Shown: positions 10,840 to 22,489, numbered from the stretch's first letter. The stretch is 64,000 bases of DNA from Okapia johnstoni (GCA_024291935.2 CM044318.1:87967501-88031500); one strand, 5' to 3'. Program-made: numbers and translations. The notes: generated from the sequence alone by a model not told the origin.

Positions 10840-11545
10840 TGGGCGGGGCTCCGTCCCCGTCGCCCCCCCCGCGGCTGGGACCGCCCCACCCCCGCGGCTG
10901 GGACCGCCCCAAAGCAGAGCCCTCTGCCCCCGGGGTGGGCGGGGGTCGCCGCTCGACCCAGCCTTGGCGGACCCCCACCGACCCCTGCCTGGGAAGGACG
11001 TGAGAGGGAAGGCGCTCTGGGCCACAGCTGCCCCCACGGAGCCCGCGCTCAGGAGCACCACCCGCTCCCACAGTCACCTGCTTCCAGCCTGCAGCGCCCC
11101 GTCCCAGGCAGCCAGGGGGAAGACCCGCCCCGCGTGCCTGCGTGCGCCCGTCTGCTCCCCTGCTGCCTCGATGGCCCTGGCCGCAGCAGGAGGCACCCCT
11201 AACATCTCCCAGTGGCTCACGTGTGCGTTCTGTTCAGGTTTGTTCTTAGAGGCGGGCAGCCTGCCTGTCAGTCTGGAGCATCAGAGGACTCAGCCCACTC
11301 CTCTGCCCGGGCTGGCTCTCTGTTCACCCCGGGCTGGAGAGCATCACAGACCCCCGGGCAGCAGCCTCACTCCAGGGACCCTCAGCCTCCCGGGGCCGGC
11401 AGGGTCTCCGAGGGGTCTGTGCCCTGGAAACGCCCACCACACGTCCTCTAATGTCCACAAGACTTCTGAAGCCGGGCACCGTCGAGACCGGGGCCTGCCC
11501 ACCATGGCGTTTGGGAACAATAAAGTCCCTGCCACAAAGAGAGAG
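10840..11545 (+). other. ADGRA1: ADGRA1 3' UTR
   Basis: This GC-rich stretch runs from the ADGRA1 stop codon to the first canonical poly(A) signal, with cleavage expected about 15-25 bases after it. No competing gene is visible. Long open frames on both strands here are by-products of GC richness. Confidence 0.7.
11519..11524 (+). terminator. ADGRA1: poly(A) signal AATAAA for ADGRA1
   Basis: This is the first AATAAA after the ADGRA1 stop, about 680 bases downstream. It is followed by the TGTC/TCTGG-type bases expected near a cleavage site. The position suits a short 3' UTR. Confidence 0.75.
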
Positions 11546-11734
11546 GGTCTGGCATTTCCATAAACATCTGGGCGCAAAGCCCTGACTCAGAGGACACATG
11601 TCAGTGACTGAAGTCCTTCTGCGACGGCAGCCATGGGTCCCACGGGAGGGGCTCTGGGTCCTCGCAGAGGCAGAAGCCCAGACACCCTGAGGGAAGAGCG
11701 TGTGCACCTGTGCAGCCTGGACTCCCTCCCCCAG

Positions 11735-11955
11735 GTCTGTGCACGTGTGCGCCCGCACCCACACCCACACACGCGTGTAGGGGCACATACCACACGTGTC
11801 TGTACTGCCACATGCACACACCACGCGTGCACAGTACGCCACGGGCACACCTGTATGCAGGGTGCAGGTCACATGCACACATGCATTGCGCAGAGCGTGG
11901 GTCACATACACCACCCGTGTGCACACGTGCTGCACAGCCACGCACACACGGGTTT
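11735..11955. repeat. CA-rich alternating purine-pyrimidine block
   Basis: Degenerate (CA)n/(CACACG)n sequence just downstream of the ADGRA1 poly(A) signal. It is purely simple-sequence DNA. Confidence 0.8.
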
Positions 11956-12839
11956 TCCAGCCCCCCCGAGCGCCAGGCTTTCCTTGCCCTGCGCGGCCTC
12001 ATCACCAGGCCTTATCAGCGTCTGTGTGGGGGGGTTGCGGGGGGCTCCAGGAGGACCAGATCCTTCCCCACGCCTGCCGGGGGGAGGGCGTGGGTGGGCG
12101 TGCCCAGAGTGCCAGGCACATTGCCCAGTATCTCAGCACAGGAGCCTCAATTCCTGGGGTTCTCGTAAACCTGACAATGACTTTGTAATAGACCATGGTG
12201 TCCAGGACCTGCATCCTCACAAGACAACCAGACAAGCTACCGAAGACCGCCGCTGGGTGGCTCTTGTCTCCGCCCCGCCAGCCTGCTCGCCTGCCCGCGG
12301 CCCATGTGACCAGCGCCCCAGGGCAGCGCCAAGCACTCCCTGCAGACGCAGAGCCGTGGCCGAAGCTCCGAGCCGTCCTCAGGGCTCTGTGAGGCTGGGT
12401 CATAGATCTGCGAGCCTCTCTGTCCCCCGAGGGCAGGCCCCTCGGTGCCTGGCTCACGGCAGGCCGGGGAGCACGAGGCTGCCCCCAGCCCCTCCAGAGG
12501 GCGTCCACCTCCCTCCTGCCCCGCCGCCCCTGGCAGAGCAGAGAGCGGCTCATCCCTGAGACCAAAGAGACTGGACGGGACCCAGTGAACCTCGTGGGTC
12601 CCAGGGCTGCTCCAGCCTCCCGAGTCCACGGGGCAGTGTGGTGACACGCTGAGTTCACAGTGATGTTCTCCAGGAATAAAAATCCATGACACAACCACAT
12701 CCGGGGGCACCCCATGCAGACGATCCCCCCAGAGGACGCCGGGTCGGAGGTCAGAGCTGCAGACCGTTGTCTGAGCTCCAACCCTGTGTTGCCACTTCCT
12801 AGTGCTGTGTGAGGGCACACAGGCAGGGTGGAGCCAGAG
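11956..12839. other. Intergenic DNA, nothing recognised
   Basis: GC-rich intergenic sequence between the CA- and TG-rich blocks. Open frames are present but overlap on both strands and match no family known to me. Confidence 0.5.
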
Positions 12840-13255
12840 TGTGCCTCCTGCATGCGTGTGAGAGCATGCACGCGTGTGCCCGTGTGCTGAGTGCCTCTGT
12901 GCATTATCTATTTGAACTGGTGTGTGCACACATGTGAGTCTGTGTGTGTCACACCTAAGTCTGTCACGTGTGTGGCACTGTGAGAACACGTGCTTCTGAG
13001 TGTGCTGTTGAGAGTTGGGTGGGTGCGTGCATGTCTGAGTGTGTGTAGTGTGTGCACAAGAGCACATGATAGTGAACATGTACAGATATGCATGCGTGAG
13101 TGTATGTGCATTTGTGAATGCATGCGTGTGCATGTGTGTGAATCATGTGACTGTATACACGGGGGGGTGTCTGTGTTGTACATGTGAGTGCAGAAGAGTA
13201 CATGTGTGTATGTGGGAGTGTGTGTGTGTGCATGTACTTGCCCGTCACAGAGGGC
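12840..13255. repeat. TG-rich alternating purine-pyrimidine block
   Basis: Degenerate (TG)n with GTGTGTGCATGTG-like units over about 400 bp. It is complementary in character to the CA-rich block 0.9 kb upstream. Confidence 0.85.
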
Positions 13256-15062
13256 GTGTGCAGCACCCTTGCTCTGGCCAGGCTGCTGTCTAACTGCCCT
13301 TCAGGGCGGCTCTGGCAGCATCAGCCTGCTGGGGCCTCAGGGAGCCTCAGCCGCCCTCTCCCCAGTGTCGCGGTCCGTCCTGAGCGTCTGCTGTTGAGGA
13401 GCCAACTGTCGGGGGCCTGGGAAGCATTCGCCTGCAGGCATGGCCAGCCCTGCTGTCTGCAGGGAGTGCTGGCGCTCAGTAAGGGACCCCTGCCGACCCC
13501 CTGACTTCTCCAGAAGCCCCTTAGCCACCTCTGAGCCTGCCAGCCCTGGGAGCCCCTGCAGGGCTGCTGGCATCGGCGTGGCCAGGCCCGCGGGAGGGGC
13601 TGGACTGGGATCTGGGACACCAGGCTCTGTGAGACAGACTGTCGAGGGGAGTCTCGGGGCCCGGGAACTCCACCCTGGGACAGGGTCAGCTCAGAGGACA
13701 GAGCGCCAGGCTGTGGGTGGGGGGAGCCCAGGAGCAGCCTCAGGGGTGGGCATGGGGCCTGGGTCGAGTCTACAGAGGCAGCCGTCAGGGCTGGGCCATC
13801 GTGCCGGGCTTTGGTGGGGCTGCGGGGGCAGCAGCAGAGACCGCAGCTTCGGGGGGTCTGTCTTCTGCCAGGCCAGGCGCCCCCAGGCCCTGGGGCCCCG
13901 GGCAGGGGCACAGCCAGCCGCGGGAAGGGGCCCATGCAGACGCAGGCCTGCGGCGCGGCCACAGCACCCTGCAGAGAACCCGCAGCACCGCAGTCCCGCC
14001 CCCAGCCCCAGACCTTCGGGGGTCCTGGGTAGGGAGGGGCCACTGGCGGGCCTCGGGGCTCAGGGTCGCCAGCAGCCGGACGCGGGCCAACCGACCAAGA
14101 TCGGCCTCAGTCCCGGCCAGGCAGTGCGGGTGCCCCGCCCCCAGCCTGCACACCCAGTTCTTCTCTGGCCCGAGGCTTCAGCAGCAGCTTTCCCCACGAG
14201 CCATCATCAGACAGGTGCCTGGGACAGAAAGTTGCCTGTGGGATCCACCTGCTAAGAGTGTCCTGGGGTCTGCAGGCCTGGTCTGTGGCCCCAGAAGCTG
14301 GGACAGGATGGGGTGTGAGGACACGGGCGCAGTGCCATGGCGCTCACGCCAGCGCTGGGTGGATGGCACGGCCTGGGGGCACCGGGGAGGCTGGGGGTGC
14401 AGGAAGGCCACACGTGGGAGGTCACATTGCTGAGAGGCGGCTGCAACCACACGGCTACTACACAGGACAGCCAGGGCCAAGGTCTGCAGACGCAGGCGTG
14501 GAGGCCCTGCTTACAGCCCCAGGAGGCCCGGTGTGGCCAGGACTTGGCTGGGGAGCAGTGGGCTCCGTGTGGCCTGTCTACACGGTCACCACTGGATCCT
14601 GGAAAAATGTTGGGGGCCTGCAAAGGCAGGAGGACCCGCACGGCTGGTCAGACGCTGACCTCCTCCGGGGGAGCACGTGGGAATGTCAGCAGGGGGTAGG
14701 GAGGCCTGAGGCCAAAGCTGCAGGCACAGGGCCTGAGGGGTGGTGGGGCCAGGAGCCCAGAGCCCGGGCAGGAGGGGGGCCAGCTCCTGGGGGGCCGGGT
14801 GAGCAGACGCTCAGCGCAAGATTTCAGAAGCGCCCAAACTCAGTAATCAAGACGAGTAAAGTTGTGACACAATGTTTAAAAAAAAAAAGATGCAAAAATT
14901 CACAATGACCAGCATCAAAATCTTAAATGGAACCAGAATGGGTGCTGCTGGTGGGCCCCGGGGGCCCCAGTGTGGGCGTCGGGGGAGCCTTGCTGACCTG
15001 CGGCTCAGAGGACAGTCCATGGCCAGCATCTGCCAGGTCCTCCCCAGACAGTGACCAACGAG
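13256..15062. other. Intergenic DNA, nothing recognised
   Basis: GC-rich single-copy-looking DNA. It contains a short A-run (near 14878-14888) and no supportable exon, promoter or repeat family. Confidence 0.5.
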
Positions 15063-15912
15063 GTCACAGGGAGAGGGACAGAACCGCCCGGAACCGAGAG
15101 AGAGAGAGACAGAACCACCCGGAACCGAGAGAGACAGAACCACCCAGAACCGAGAGAGAGACAGAACCACCCAGAACCGAGAGAGAGACAGAACCACCCG
15201 GAACCGACAGAGACAGAACCACCCGGAACCGAGAGAGGGACAGAACCACCCGGAACCGAGAGAGGGACAGAACCACCTGGAACCGAGAGAGGGACAGAAC
15301 CACCCGGAACCGACAGAGACAGAACCACCCGGAACCGACAGAGACAGAACCACCCGGAACCGAGAGAGAGATAGAACCACCCGGAACCGAGAGAGGGACA
15401 GAACCACCCGGAACCGACAGAGACAGAACCACCCGGAACCGAGAGAGAGATAGAACCACCCGGAACCGAGAGAGACAGAACCACCCGGAACCGAGAGAGA
15501 CAGAACCACCCGGAACCGAGAGAGAGATAGAACCACCCGGAACCGAGAGAGACAGGACCACCCGGAGCCGAGAGAGAGACAGGACCACCCGGAACCGAGA
15601 GAGAGATAGAACCACCCGGAACCGAGAGAGACAGGACCACCCGGAACCGAGAGAGGGACAGAACCACCCGGAACCGAGAGAGAGAGAGAGAACCACCCGG
15701 AACCGAGAGAGGGACAGAACCACCAGGAGCCGACAGAGACAGAACCACCCGGAACCGAGAGACAGAACCACCCGGAACCGACAGAGACAGAACCACCCGG
15801 AACCGACAGAGACAGAACCACCCGGAACCGACAGAGACAGAACCACCCGGAGCCGACAGAGACAGAACCACCCGGAACCAAGAGAGAGAGAACCGCCCGG
15901 AACCGACAAAGA
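15063..15912. repeat. Minisatellite, AGAGACAGAACCACCCGGAA-type units
   Basis: About 850 bp of imperfect tandem units built on GACAGAACCACCCGGAACC joined by variable (GA)n, so unit length varies mostly between about 21 and 27 bp. The array lacks stop codons in several frames, which creates open frames of 300-400 codons on both strands that are not genes. Confidence 0.95.
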
Positions 15913-17446
15913 GACGACCTGAGCCAGGCACAACGGCAGAGTGTGGACAGACACGCCAGAACCAACCTGCAGACAGAGCAGCGACCGCCACATCCCTCGA
16001 GCTGAAGACACACGAGCTAGAAAACCGGGAACACTGAGGTGGGGGTGGGGCCGCCCAGGTGACCGTTAGCCTGCCCCGTGGCTGGGCGAGGGGCCAGAAG
16101 TGTGCACTGCACTCCAAAGTTTTCAAAGGGCAGGGGGGGCGGCCTGGGGGAGGAGGGAGCCCCTTCCAACCCCTCAGCTCGGGGTCCCAGGAACCCCCGC
16201 CGTGTGCAGGAAACGCGGGGTTCACAGAGGGTGGTGACCCTCCCCACCCCGCCCTCAGGACGGGTCAGGGACTCCCTTTCCTCACTTTGTCACCGGAGGA
16301 AGCACGCTCCCCAGTGGTTCACACGGGACCGCTTCCCACCTCCCCCAGGGCCCACCCGGCCCCGTCTCCACCCTCAGTCTCCACGCCCCAGCCTGCCTTC
16401 CGCCAAACCCAACAGGTAGGCCAGGAGCTCTTTATGCGTCACCTGTCAAACGCCCACATCAAGCCCAGGGAGCAGGCTCAGAGAAGTCAAGCGACTTGCA
16501 GCATCACACAGCATCTGCCACATGCTCCCCCGCAGGGTCTGGGGCATCGGCTCAGACAGCATGCTTGCCCCTGTGGGGCCGGGATGGTCGATCCGCCAGG
16601 GACCCTCTGTCTTTACATGGCGAGCCCATGGCAGGCTTGGCTCACTGCCTGCAGCCTACAGTCCACATCTGTTTCCTGCTTAGTCCATGTCCTCACAGCT
16701 CCAGAGTGGGTGGGGGGCTCTGGGACCCCAGTGACCTCCGCGTGGACTGGGAACCCAGAGGGGCAGGAGAGGGGCCTGGGGGGCCACGTTCGTGGGAGGA
16801 TGTCAGAGGGCGCCTCCTGGACCAGGGAAGTGGCATCAATGGATGGATGGGGATTTCCAAGTGAAGACTTCTTCAAGGCCTCGGACGGAGCTGCTGGGAT
16901 GAAGCCAACAGGAAGGAAGCAGTCCTCTCGCTTCCTACAAAGGCTCCAGAAACTAAGGCAGTGAGTACAAACGCCTGGAAGGCACACCTTCTGGAATGCT
17001 CACGAGCATGTGGAATTCTCTCCATGAGCTGCAAGAAATCATCCTGCACAGAAAGAGTCGGCCTCGAGTTCCAGGGAGGGTGACGCCCCCCAAGAGACGC
17101 ATCACAAGAGGAGGGTCATGGCCAGCAGGCCCAGCAAGCCCCACCCGGGGAGGACCCGACCAGGGTTTGGGTGAAAATGATGCAACTGAACCCCTGAGAA
17201 CAACGAAAAAGCCCATCCAGGAGGCAGATGGTGGGACGTGCCAACCAGTGGCATCCACGGGACCCGAGATGGCACAGGAACTTGGCCCAGGTCCCCGGCT
17301 GCGCGGAAAACCTCCACAGCCGCGCCCTGCAAAGACGTTGGGGAGGGGAAGCTGAGGACAGACAGGGCAGCCCCGAAAGGCAGGAACTTGCATGGAGTTT
17401 GGAGCAAAGCGGAGACAGAGACCCCGGGGATTCCTGTGTCCCGCCT
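15913..17446. other. Intergenic DNA with a probable MIR fragment
   Basis: Mostly unrecognised GC-rich sequence. At about 16440-16510 the string GGCTCAGAGAAGTCAAGCGA followed by CTTGCAGCATCACACAGC resembles the conserved core of a MIR SINE on the plus strand. Nothing else is supportable. Confidence 0.5.
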
Positions 17447-17816
17447 CCCACCGTGGCCCCGAGGGTCGCGCCCCGCCTCCCACCGTGGCCCCGAGGGTCG
17501 CGCCCCGCCTCCCACCGTGGCCCCGAGGGTCGCGCCCCGCCTCCCACCGTGGCCCCGAGGGTCGCGCCCCGCCCCCCACCGTGGCCCCGAGGGTCGCGCC
17601 CCGCGCCCCCACCGTGGCCCCGAGGGTCGCGCCCCGCCGTGGCCCCGAGGGTCGCGCCCCGCCTCCCACCGTGGCCCCGAGGGTCGCGCCCCGCCCTCAC
17701 CGTGGCCCCGAGGGTCGCGCCCCGCCCCCCACCGTGGCCCCGAGGGTCGCGCCCCGCCCCCCACCGTGGCCCCGAGGGTCGCGCCCCGCCCCCACCGTGG
17801 CCCCGAGGGTCGCTGA
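17447..17816. repeat. CpG-rich 31-bp minisatellite, 12 copies
   Basis: Twelve copies of a unit of about 31 bp with the invariant core GTGGCCCCGAGGGTCGC, separated by CGCCCCGCCTCCCACC-like spacers. The seventh copy has a shortened spacer. Each unit carries several CpGs. Open frames across it exist on both strands and are artefacts of the periodicity. Confidence 0.97.
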
Positions 17817-18160
17817 GTTCAGTATGTGCAGAAATAGACAAAAGAGTGAAAACCTAACTGTGCATCTGAGTCTCAACTACTTTTATTGTTTTTGAGGAAT
17901 GTACCCCATTGAAGTGAATGAAATGGAGCCTCTGCTATTTTTCAAGAAACATGAGGCATCGACACCATCCAGGAAAGACGGTGGTATTTCAGCAACTTGC
18001 TCACGGGGACCCACAGCATAAAGTCAGCTCTGTGTCTCACGTGGGGAAAATAGCCAACAAGCTCCTTGTCTTGGCAACATCTTGTTTAAACTGGGTTTAA
18101 CTGAGTTTGTCCTGTAATTTTTTTTCAAGGTCAACATTTGCTTATGATGGCTCAGTGTTA
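17817..18160. other. AT-richer block, unrecognised
   Basis: A sharp change to AT-richer sequence directly after the minisatellite. It is not one of the SINE/LINE families I can name. No open frame longer than about 60 codons is present. It could be a conserved non-coding element or a decayed repeat. Confidence 0.4.
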
Positions 18161-18879
18161 CTCCAGGGTCCAGGAAAGTCCCGGCTGGGCCGGCAGCTCA
18201 TGAACGGCCCCTCCTGCTAATACAAAGGGGCTGGGGGAGCCAATCACAGCAAAAGCCCGTTTTGAAATTGGTTGCATGAATAGAAACAAAGAATCCGGGG
18301 GGGGTGGGGCGGGGGGATGCCCCAGGTCTCTGCCCACAGTGGGCAGCTGACTCTGCACTTCAAGAGTCCCGGGTTCCCGCAGCGAGAGGCCCCGGGCCAC
18401 CAGCCACTGGCCAGCAGGGGGGCAGCACAGCCCGGCCCTGAGTGCCAGGCCTCTCCTGTCTTTGGCAGCAGCCACTCACGGACAGCCTGTAGGGAGGCAC
18501 AGCAGGTCTCAGTTGTTCAACCCACGGTCAGGGCAGCAGCCGCCCAGCGTGGGAAGGGCTTGCAGGAAGGCACGCTGGAGGCCCTGGGGCTCCCCACTCC
18601 TAATACCCAGGACTGTCCCGTGAACCAGCGGGAAGATCTACCTGGCCACCCAGTGAGGACACCATCTCTGTCTAGCAGCAGCACAATCAGGACCCTCACG
18701 AGCCCCTAGCCTGGGGCACAGACAGTCCCTGGGCCCTGCAGCAGGTGGTCACAACATGGGGAAGGCTGCTTCCTGCAGCAGCGCCAACAGAAACCCAGAC
18801 ACGCGGCCCGCTCGGCGGTCAAGAAGGCTGCACGTCAGGGACGCCCTTGCCATTAGGTCTTACAAGTCATCCTCAAAAG
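18161..18879. other. Intergenic DNA, nothing recognised
   Basis: GC-rich sequence with a short G-run at 18297-18316. No gene or repeat family is identified. Confidence 0.5.
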
Positions 18880-19022
18880 AAAAAGAAGAAAACAGTGACC
18901 ATGTAAGGTGACAGACTTACTGTGGTGATCATTTAGCAGCATTAAAATATAAAATGACTACGCTGCACACCCGAAACTCACATGACGTTATAGGTAACTA
19001 CCTCAATTAAAAAAATTTAAAC
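18880..19022 (+). mobile_element. L1 3' end fragment
   Basis: This resembles the 3' terminal segment of older L1s: GTGGTGATCATTTAGCAGC, then GCTGCACACCCGAAACTCAC, then an A-rich end with CCTCAATTAAAAAAATTTAA. Confidence 0.65.
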
Positions 19023-19092
19023 CTTGTCTTGCTAAAACTGTGTTTAGAGAAAAGTTATAGCTTTAAATAAATTATATAAGAAGGGAAAAGAG

Positions 19093-19401
19093 CTGGGCTT
19101 CCTGGTGGCTCAGGGGGGAAGAATCTGCTCGCCAGGGCAGGAGACGCAGGGTTGCTCCCTGGCCGGGGAAGCTTGCACATGCCCCAGGGAAGCGAAGCCA
19201 GTGCACCGCAGCTGCTGAGCCTGTGCTCTAGAGCCCGGAGCCTCAACTCCTGAAGCCCGTGAGCCCTAGAGCCCGTGCTCCAAAGCAAGAGAAGCCCCCG
19301 CAGGGAGAAGCCGGAGCACAGCTGGAGAGCAGCCCCCACTCGCCGTAGCCAGAGGAAGCCTAGGCAGCAACAAAGACCCAGAGCAGCCAAGAGTAAATAT
19401 G
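19093..19401 (+). mobile_element. CHR-type tRNA-derived SINE
   Basis: A full-length-looking plus-strand copy: tRNA head GGGCTTCCTGGTGGCTCAGG, body with GAGCCTGTGCTCTAGAGCCC, and an A-rich end with AGCAGCCAAGAGTAAATA. Confidence 0.9.
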
Positions 19402-19539
19402 ATTTTAAAAAGGAAAAGGCTGAAAATTAGGGAGTCACACATCCATCTTAAGAATTTTGAAAAATAATAGTAAATAAAACTTTCCCCCAAGTAAATTAAA
19501 TGAAATACTGAAAGAGAAGTTGATAAAATAAATCTATAT

Positions 19540-19766
19540 TCTCTAAGAAACTTGGTATGATCAGCACTGCCCTGGCAAACCTAATCAAGACAACATAAGG
19601 CAACAAATGTCAGGAATTGAGGGAGGCATTACTACAGACCCCACAGATACTAAAAAGACAAAGAGGAGGTGACACATGCAACTTAATGCCAGTAAGTCTG
19701 AAAAACTGGGTGAAACAGAATTCGATAAAATTCAACATCCATTTGTGATTTTAAAAGATTTGGCAG
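19540..19766 (+). mobile_element. L1 ORF2 fragment
   Basis: Degenerate L1 ORF2-like sequence, including the GAATTCGATAAAATTCAACA stretch followed by TCCATTTGTGA. It is interrupted by SINE material from 19767 and appears to resume at about 20057. Confidence 0.6.
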
Positions 19767-20056
19767 GGACTTCCCTGGTGGTCTAGTGCTGAGGAATCTG
19801 GCTTCTAATGCAGGGGAGTGGGTCCTCTAAGACTCTGCGATCTACTGGACTGTAGCCCACCAGGCCTCGCTTCTCTGTCTGTGGGACTGTAGCCCACCAG
19901 GCTCCTCTGTCTGTGGGATTCTCCAGGCAAGAATACTGCAGTGGGCTGCCATGCTCTCCTCTAGGGACCTCCCAGGCCCAGGAATCACACCTGCATCTCT
20001 TATATCTTCTGCACTGGCAGGAGGGTTCTTTACCTCTAGGGCCACCTGGGAAGCCC
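19767..20056 (-). mobile_element. Bov-tA SINE (minus) preceded by a CHR SINE head (plus)
   Basis: 19767-19815 is the plus-strand head of a CHR-type SINE (GGGACTTCCCTGGTGGTCTA). From about 19838 a reverse-oriented Bov-tA follows, with its GGACTGTAGCCCACCAGGC block present twice (about 19849-19868 and 19886-19905), suggesting a small internal duplication. Confidence 0.8.
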
Positions 20057-20160
20057 CCTTTAACAAACAGATAAGCAAAAAAGAGCCTTTGCCAAATTAG
20101 CTATAAAAGGGAACTTCATTAACCTATAAAAATCTACAGCGAAATTATCCTTGACCGTGA
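20057..20160 (+). mobile_element. L1 ORF2 fragment (continuation)
   Basis: A-rich L1-like sequence after the nested SINEs, probably the continuation of the 19540-19766 fragment. Confidence 0.5.
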
Positions 20161-20814
20161 TGAAGTGGAGCCCAACTGCTCACCTTGGGAACTCAGCCTA
20201 GAGGACCGTCTCGCCAAGTCTCAATGCTGTGCTGGGTCCCATGGTCCCAGGGTGGAAGAGGCGTGGTGAGGATGAGAAACCGGGCAACCGAGCTTACTCC
20301 CAGGGAGTGTGACCGACACAGGAAGCCCAAGTCAGTCCAGATCAGGGTCAGCACACTGCTGGACACAAGGTCACGGACAAGAGCCAATCTGACCCCTGTG
20401 GGCCAGCACTAAACTGGAAACAAAATGTTTATAAAGTCAACAGTTTACAGCAGTACCAGAGTACACCCGATATTCACGATCAATCCAGTAGAAGAAACGC
20501 AAGTCCTCCCAATGAAAACTGCGAAATATAAACAAGAGATGAGAAGGGAGCCTGATTCTACGGGGAGGTGCCCACGTCCGGGGCTGGGGGCGCGCAGACT
20601 GCAGCCAGACCCCAACAGGATAGCTCAGCTCAGAGCCACCACCATGGGGCCGGGACACTGAGACACTCAGGAGGAGAAGGGGGGGCGGAGTCAGCGCGTG
20701 GGGACGTCCCACGGGTGCTTCTGCCAGGCTGACCACAGACCGCTGGACACAGGCTCACACACGTGCGCGCTCAGAGTCTTTGCAGCAGACGGAGGCTGGG
20801 CACGCGCATGGACT

Positions 20815-21090
20815 CGAACACCAGCGTCATTGCTGACCCAGCCAGAACACGTGCACGTTGCTTGCACAATTCAAGCAGCATGTGTCCCGATGACACCCCA
20901 GACCTAGGATGGCCCAGATGTCCATCAGCGGTGGTTTCATGTATTAACACAATTTAGTAACAACGAGATTCCTGCTCCCAGAATAACTCTAAGGGAGAGA
21001 ATCCAGACAAAAAAAGCAAACGTGCACAGTGTGATCCCACTCACACAGATCACCTCTAGGAAAAAAATGAGCAAAACTAAATTATGTGTT
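20815..21090 (+). mobile_element. L1 3' region fragment
   Basis: Degenerate sequence matching the order of old L1 3' regions: CCCAGATGTCCATCAGCGG, then AGTGTGATCCCACTCACAC, then an A-rich GAGCAAAACTAAATT end. Confidence 0.6.
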
Positions 21091-22489
21091 TAACAACACA
21101 TGCTTAGTGGTGAAACTCTATGAAAACAGAGAGCAGGAAACTCCTCTGCAGGGCGGGACGGCAGCTGCTATCAGAGCACGGGGGTGGACGGGGGTGGCGG
21201 CGTCGCTGCTGCTCCTCCTGGTACATCGGGGGGGACCCCTCAGTCCCTGGACATCGGGATTTACAGCTGACCGTAAGTTCTCCTGCAGCCCCTTCTCCAG
21301 CGCCCCTAGGACCTGCCCTCCGAGGCTGTGACTCCCTCTTGCATGGGACCCGCTCCCCCACAGCATGCTGGCAGCTTCGTCTGTGTCCCAGCAGAAGGCA
21401 GCTCACTGCCGACCCCTGGTGCAGGACAGGTGTCCACGCCAGAACCAAGGAGCTCTAAGGTGGGCCCCCAGCGCTCCAGCCCAGCTCTGAGCTCTGGGGC
21501 CGTGACTTCCCCTGGGTGTTCACGGGGGCAGCAAAGACCCGCAGCGGGAGGGGCAGGGGACATCTACAGTCAGAGTTAGAGACTCTGATTTAGCGCAAGG
21601 AGCTGGTAGTGTTTTAGCACGGGGAGCTGGCCAGAGTTAAAGAGATGTGATTTAGCATCAGAAGCGCACAGCTTTGGGGAGGAAAGAGTGTGTTAGAGAC
21701 ACAGTTTTCTGATCAGGGTTCCCCGTTACTCTGCTCACCTCCAGCAGGTGCCTTGCTGGCTTCACCCATGAAGGGACTCCAGGCTCCTGCAAGCTCCCCA
21801 GCTGTGAGAAATCGCATCTGGGGTCTTCGAATGCTCCCAATCAGAAATGTTCCAGCTTGGGTCAGCTAGACGGGGGGACCTTTGTGGACAGCAACCTCAC
21901 CCTGTCCCCCAGCCCCATCATGTGGCCGGAGAGTGCCTCTGGGAAGGCAAGGCGCTCGGCCACAGGGACGCGGGCAGCATGTGCCGGAGATGTGAGCCCT
22001 TGAGCCTGGCCATGCTGTCTCCTAGGAAGCGTGACTCAGTTGCACATCCACGTGACTGCAAGGACACACGTCATCCGTGAGTGAAAGGAAGTGGTTTGGG
22101 TCTGTGCAGGGTCCGCCACACCAGTCACGTCAACAGAGTCCACATGCAGGGGAACCAGAGCTGGAAGGAGCTGGGCACAGGTCCCACAGACAGAACCTGC
22201 AGGAGGGGCTTCCCCAGGGGGGCAGGGGGCGCAGACCTCTGAGGAGGGCACCCGTGGGGCTGGAGTCCTGGGGGAGATGGAAGCAGGACCGGCCCTGCCC
22301 CAGGGAAGAGCAGTGGAGGGGCCTCCTCCTGCTCGCCAAGACCCTCACCCACTTGCACGGAGGCCAGCAGCACAGGGACAGGGCGACGGGCACAGAGTGA
22401 CGGCCCAGCCCAGGTGCCCTGAGCAGAAGCGGTCAGCCGTCTAGGTCCTCGGATGCGTGTCTGTATCTTGGGAGAGACGTGCTCAGAGT
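21091..22489. other. Intergenic DNA, nothing recognised
   Basis: Mixed-composition sequence with an internal imperfect repeat near 21575-21665 (two GAGTTA..GATTTAGC blocks separated by GGGGAGCTGG). It may be part of an unrecognised LTR or other old repeat. No gene is supportable. Confidence 0.4.

Noticed and set aside
14847..16225. Minus-strand open frames of 315-406 codons with SVPGGSVSL-type repeats, and a 331-codon plus-strand frame
   Set aside because: They are created by a stop-free minisatellite that is open in several frames on both strands. There is no start context, promoter or similarity, and variable (GA)n linkers shift frame between units.
17102..17895. Open frames of 160-240 codons on both strands over the 17.4-17.8 kb array
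   Set aside because: A 31-bp repeat without stops gives periodic peptides in all frames (31 is not a multiple of 3). Not a gene.
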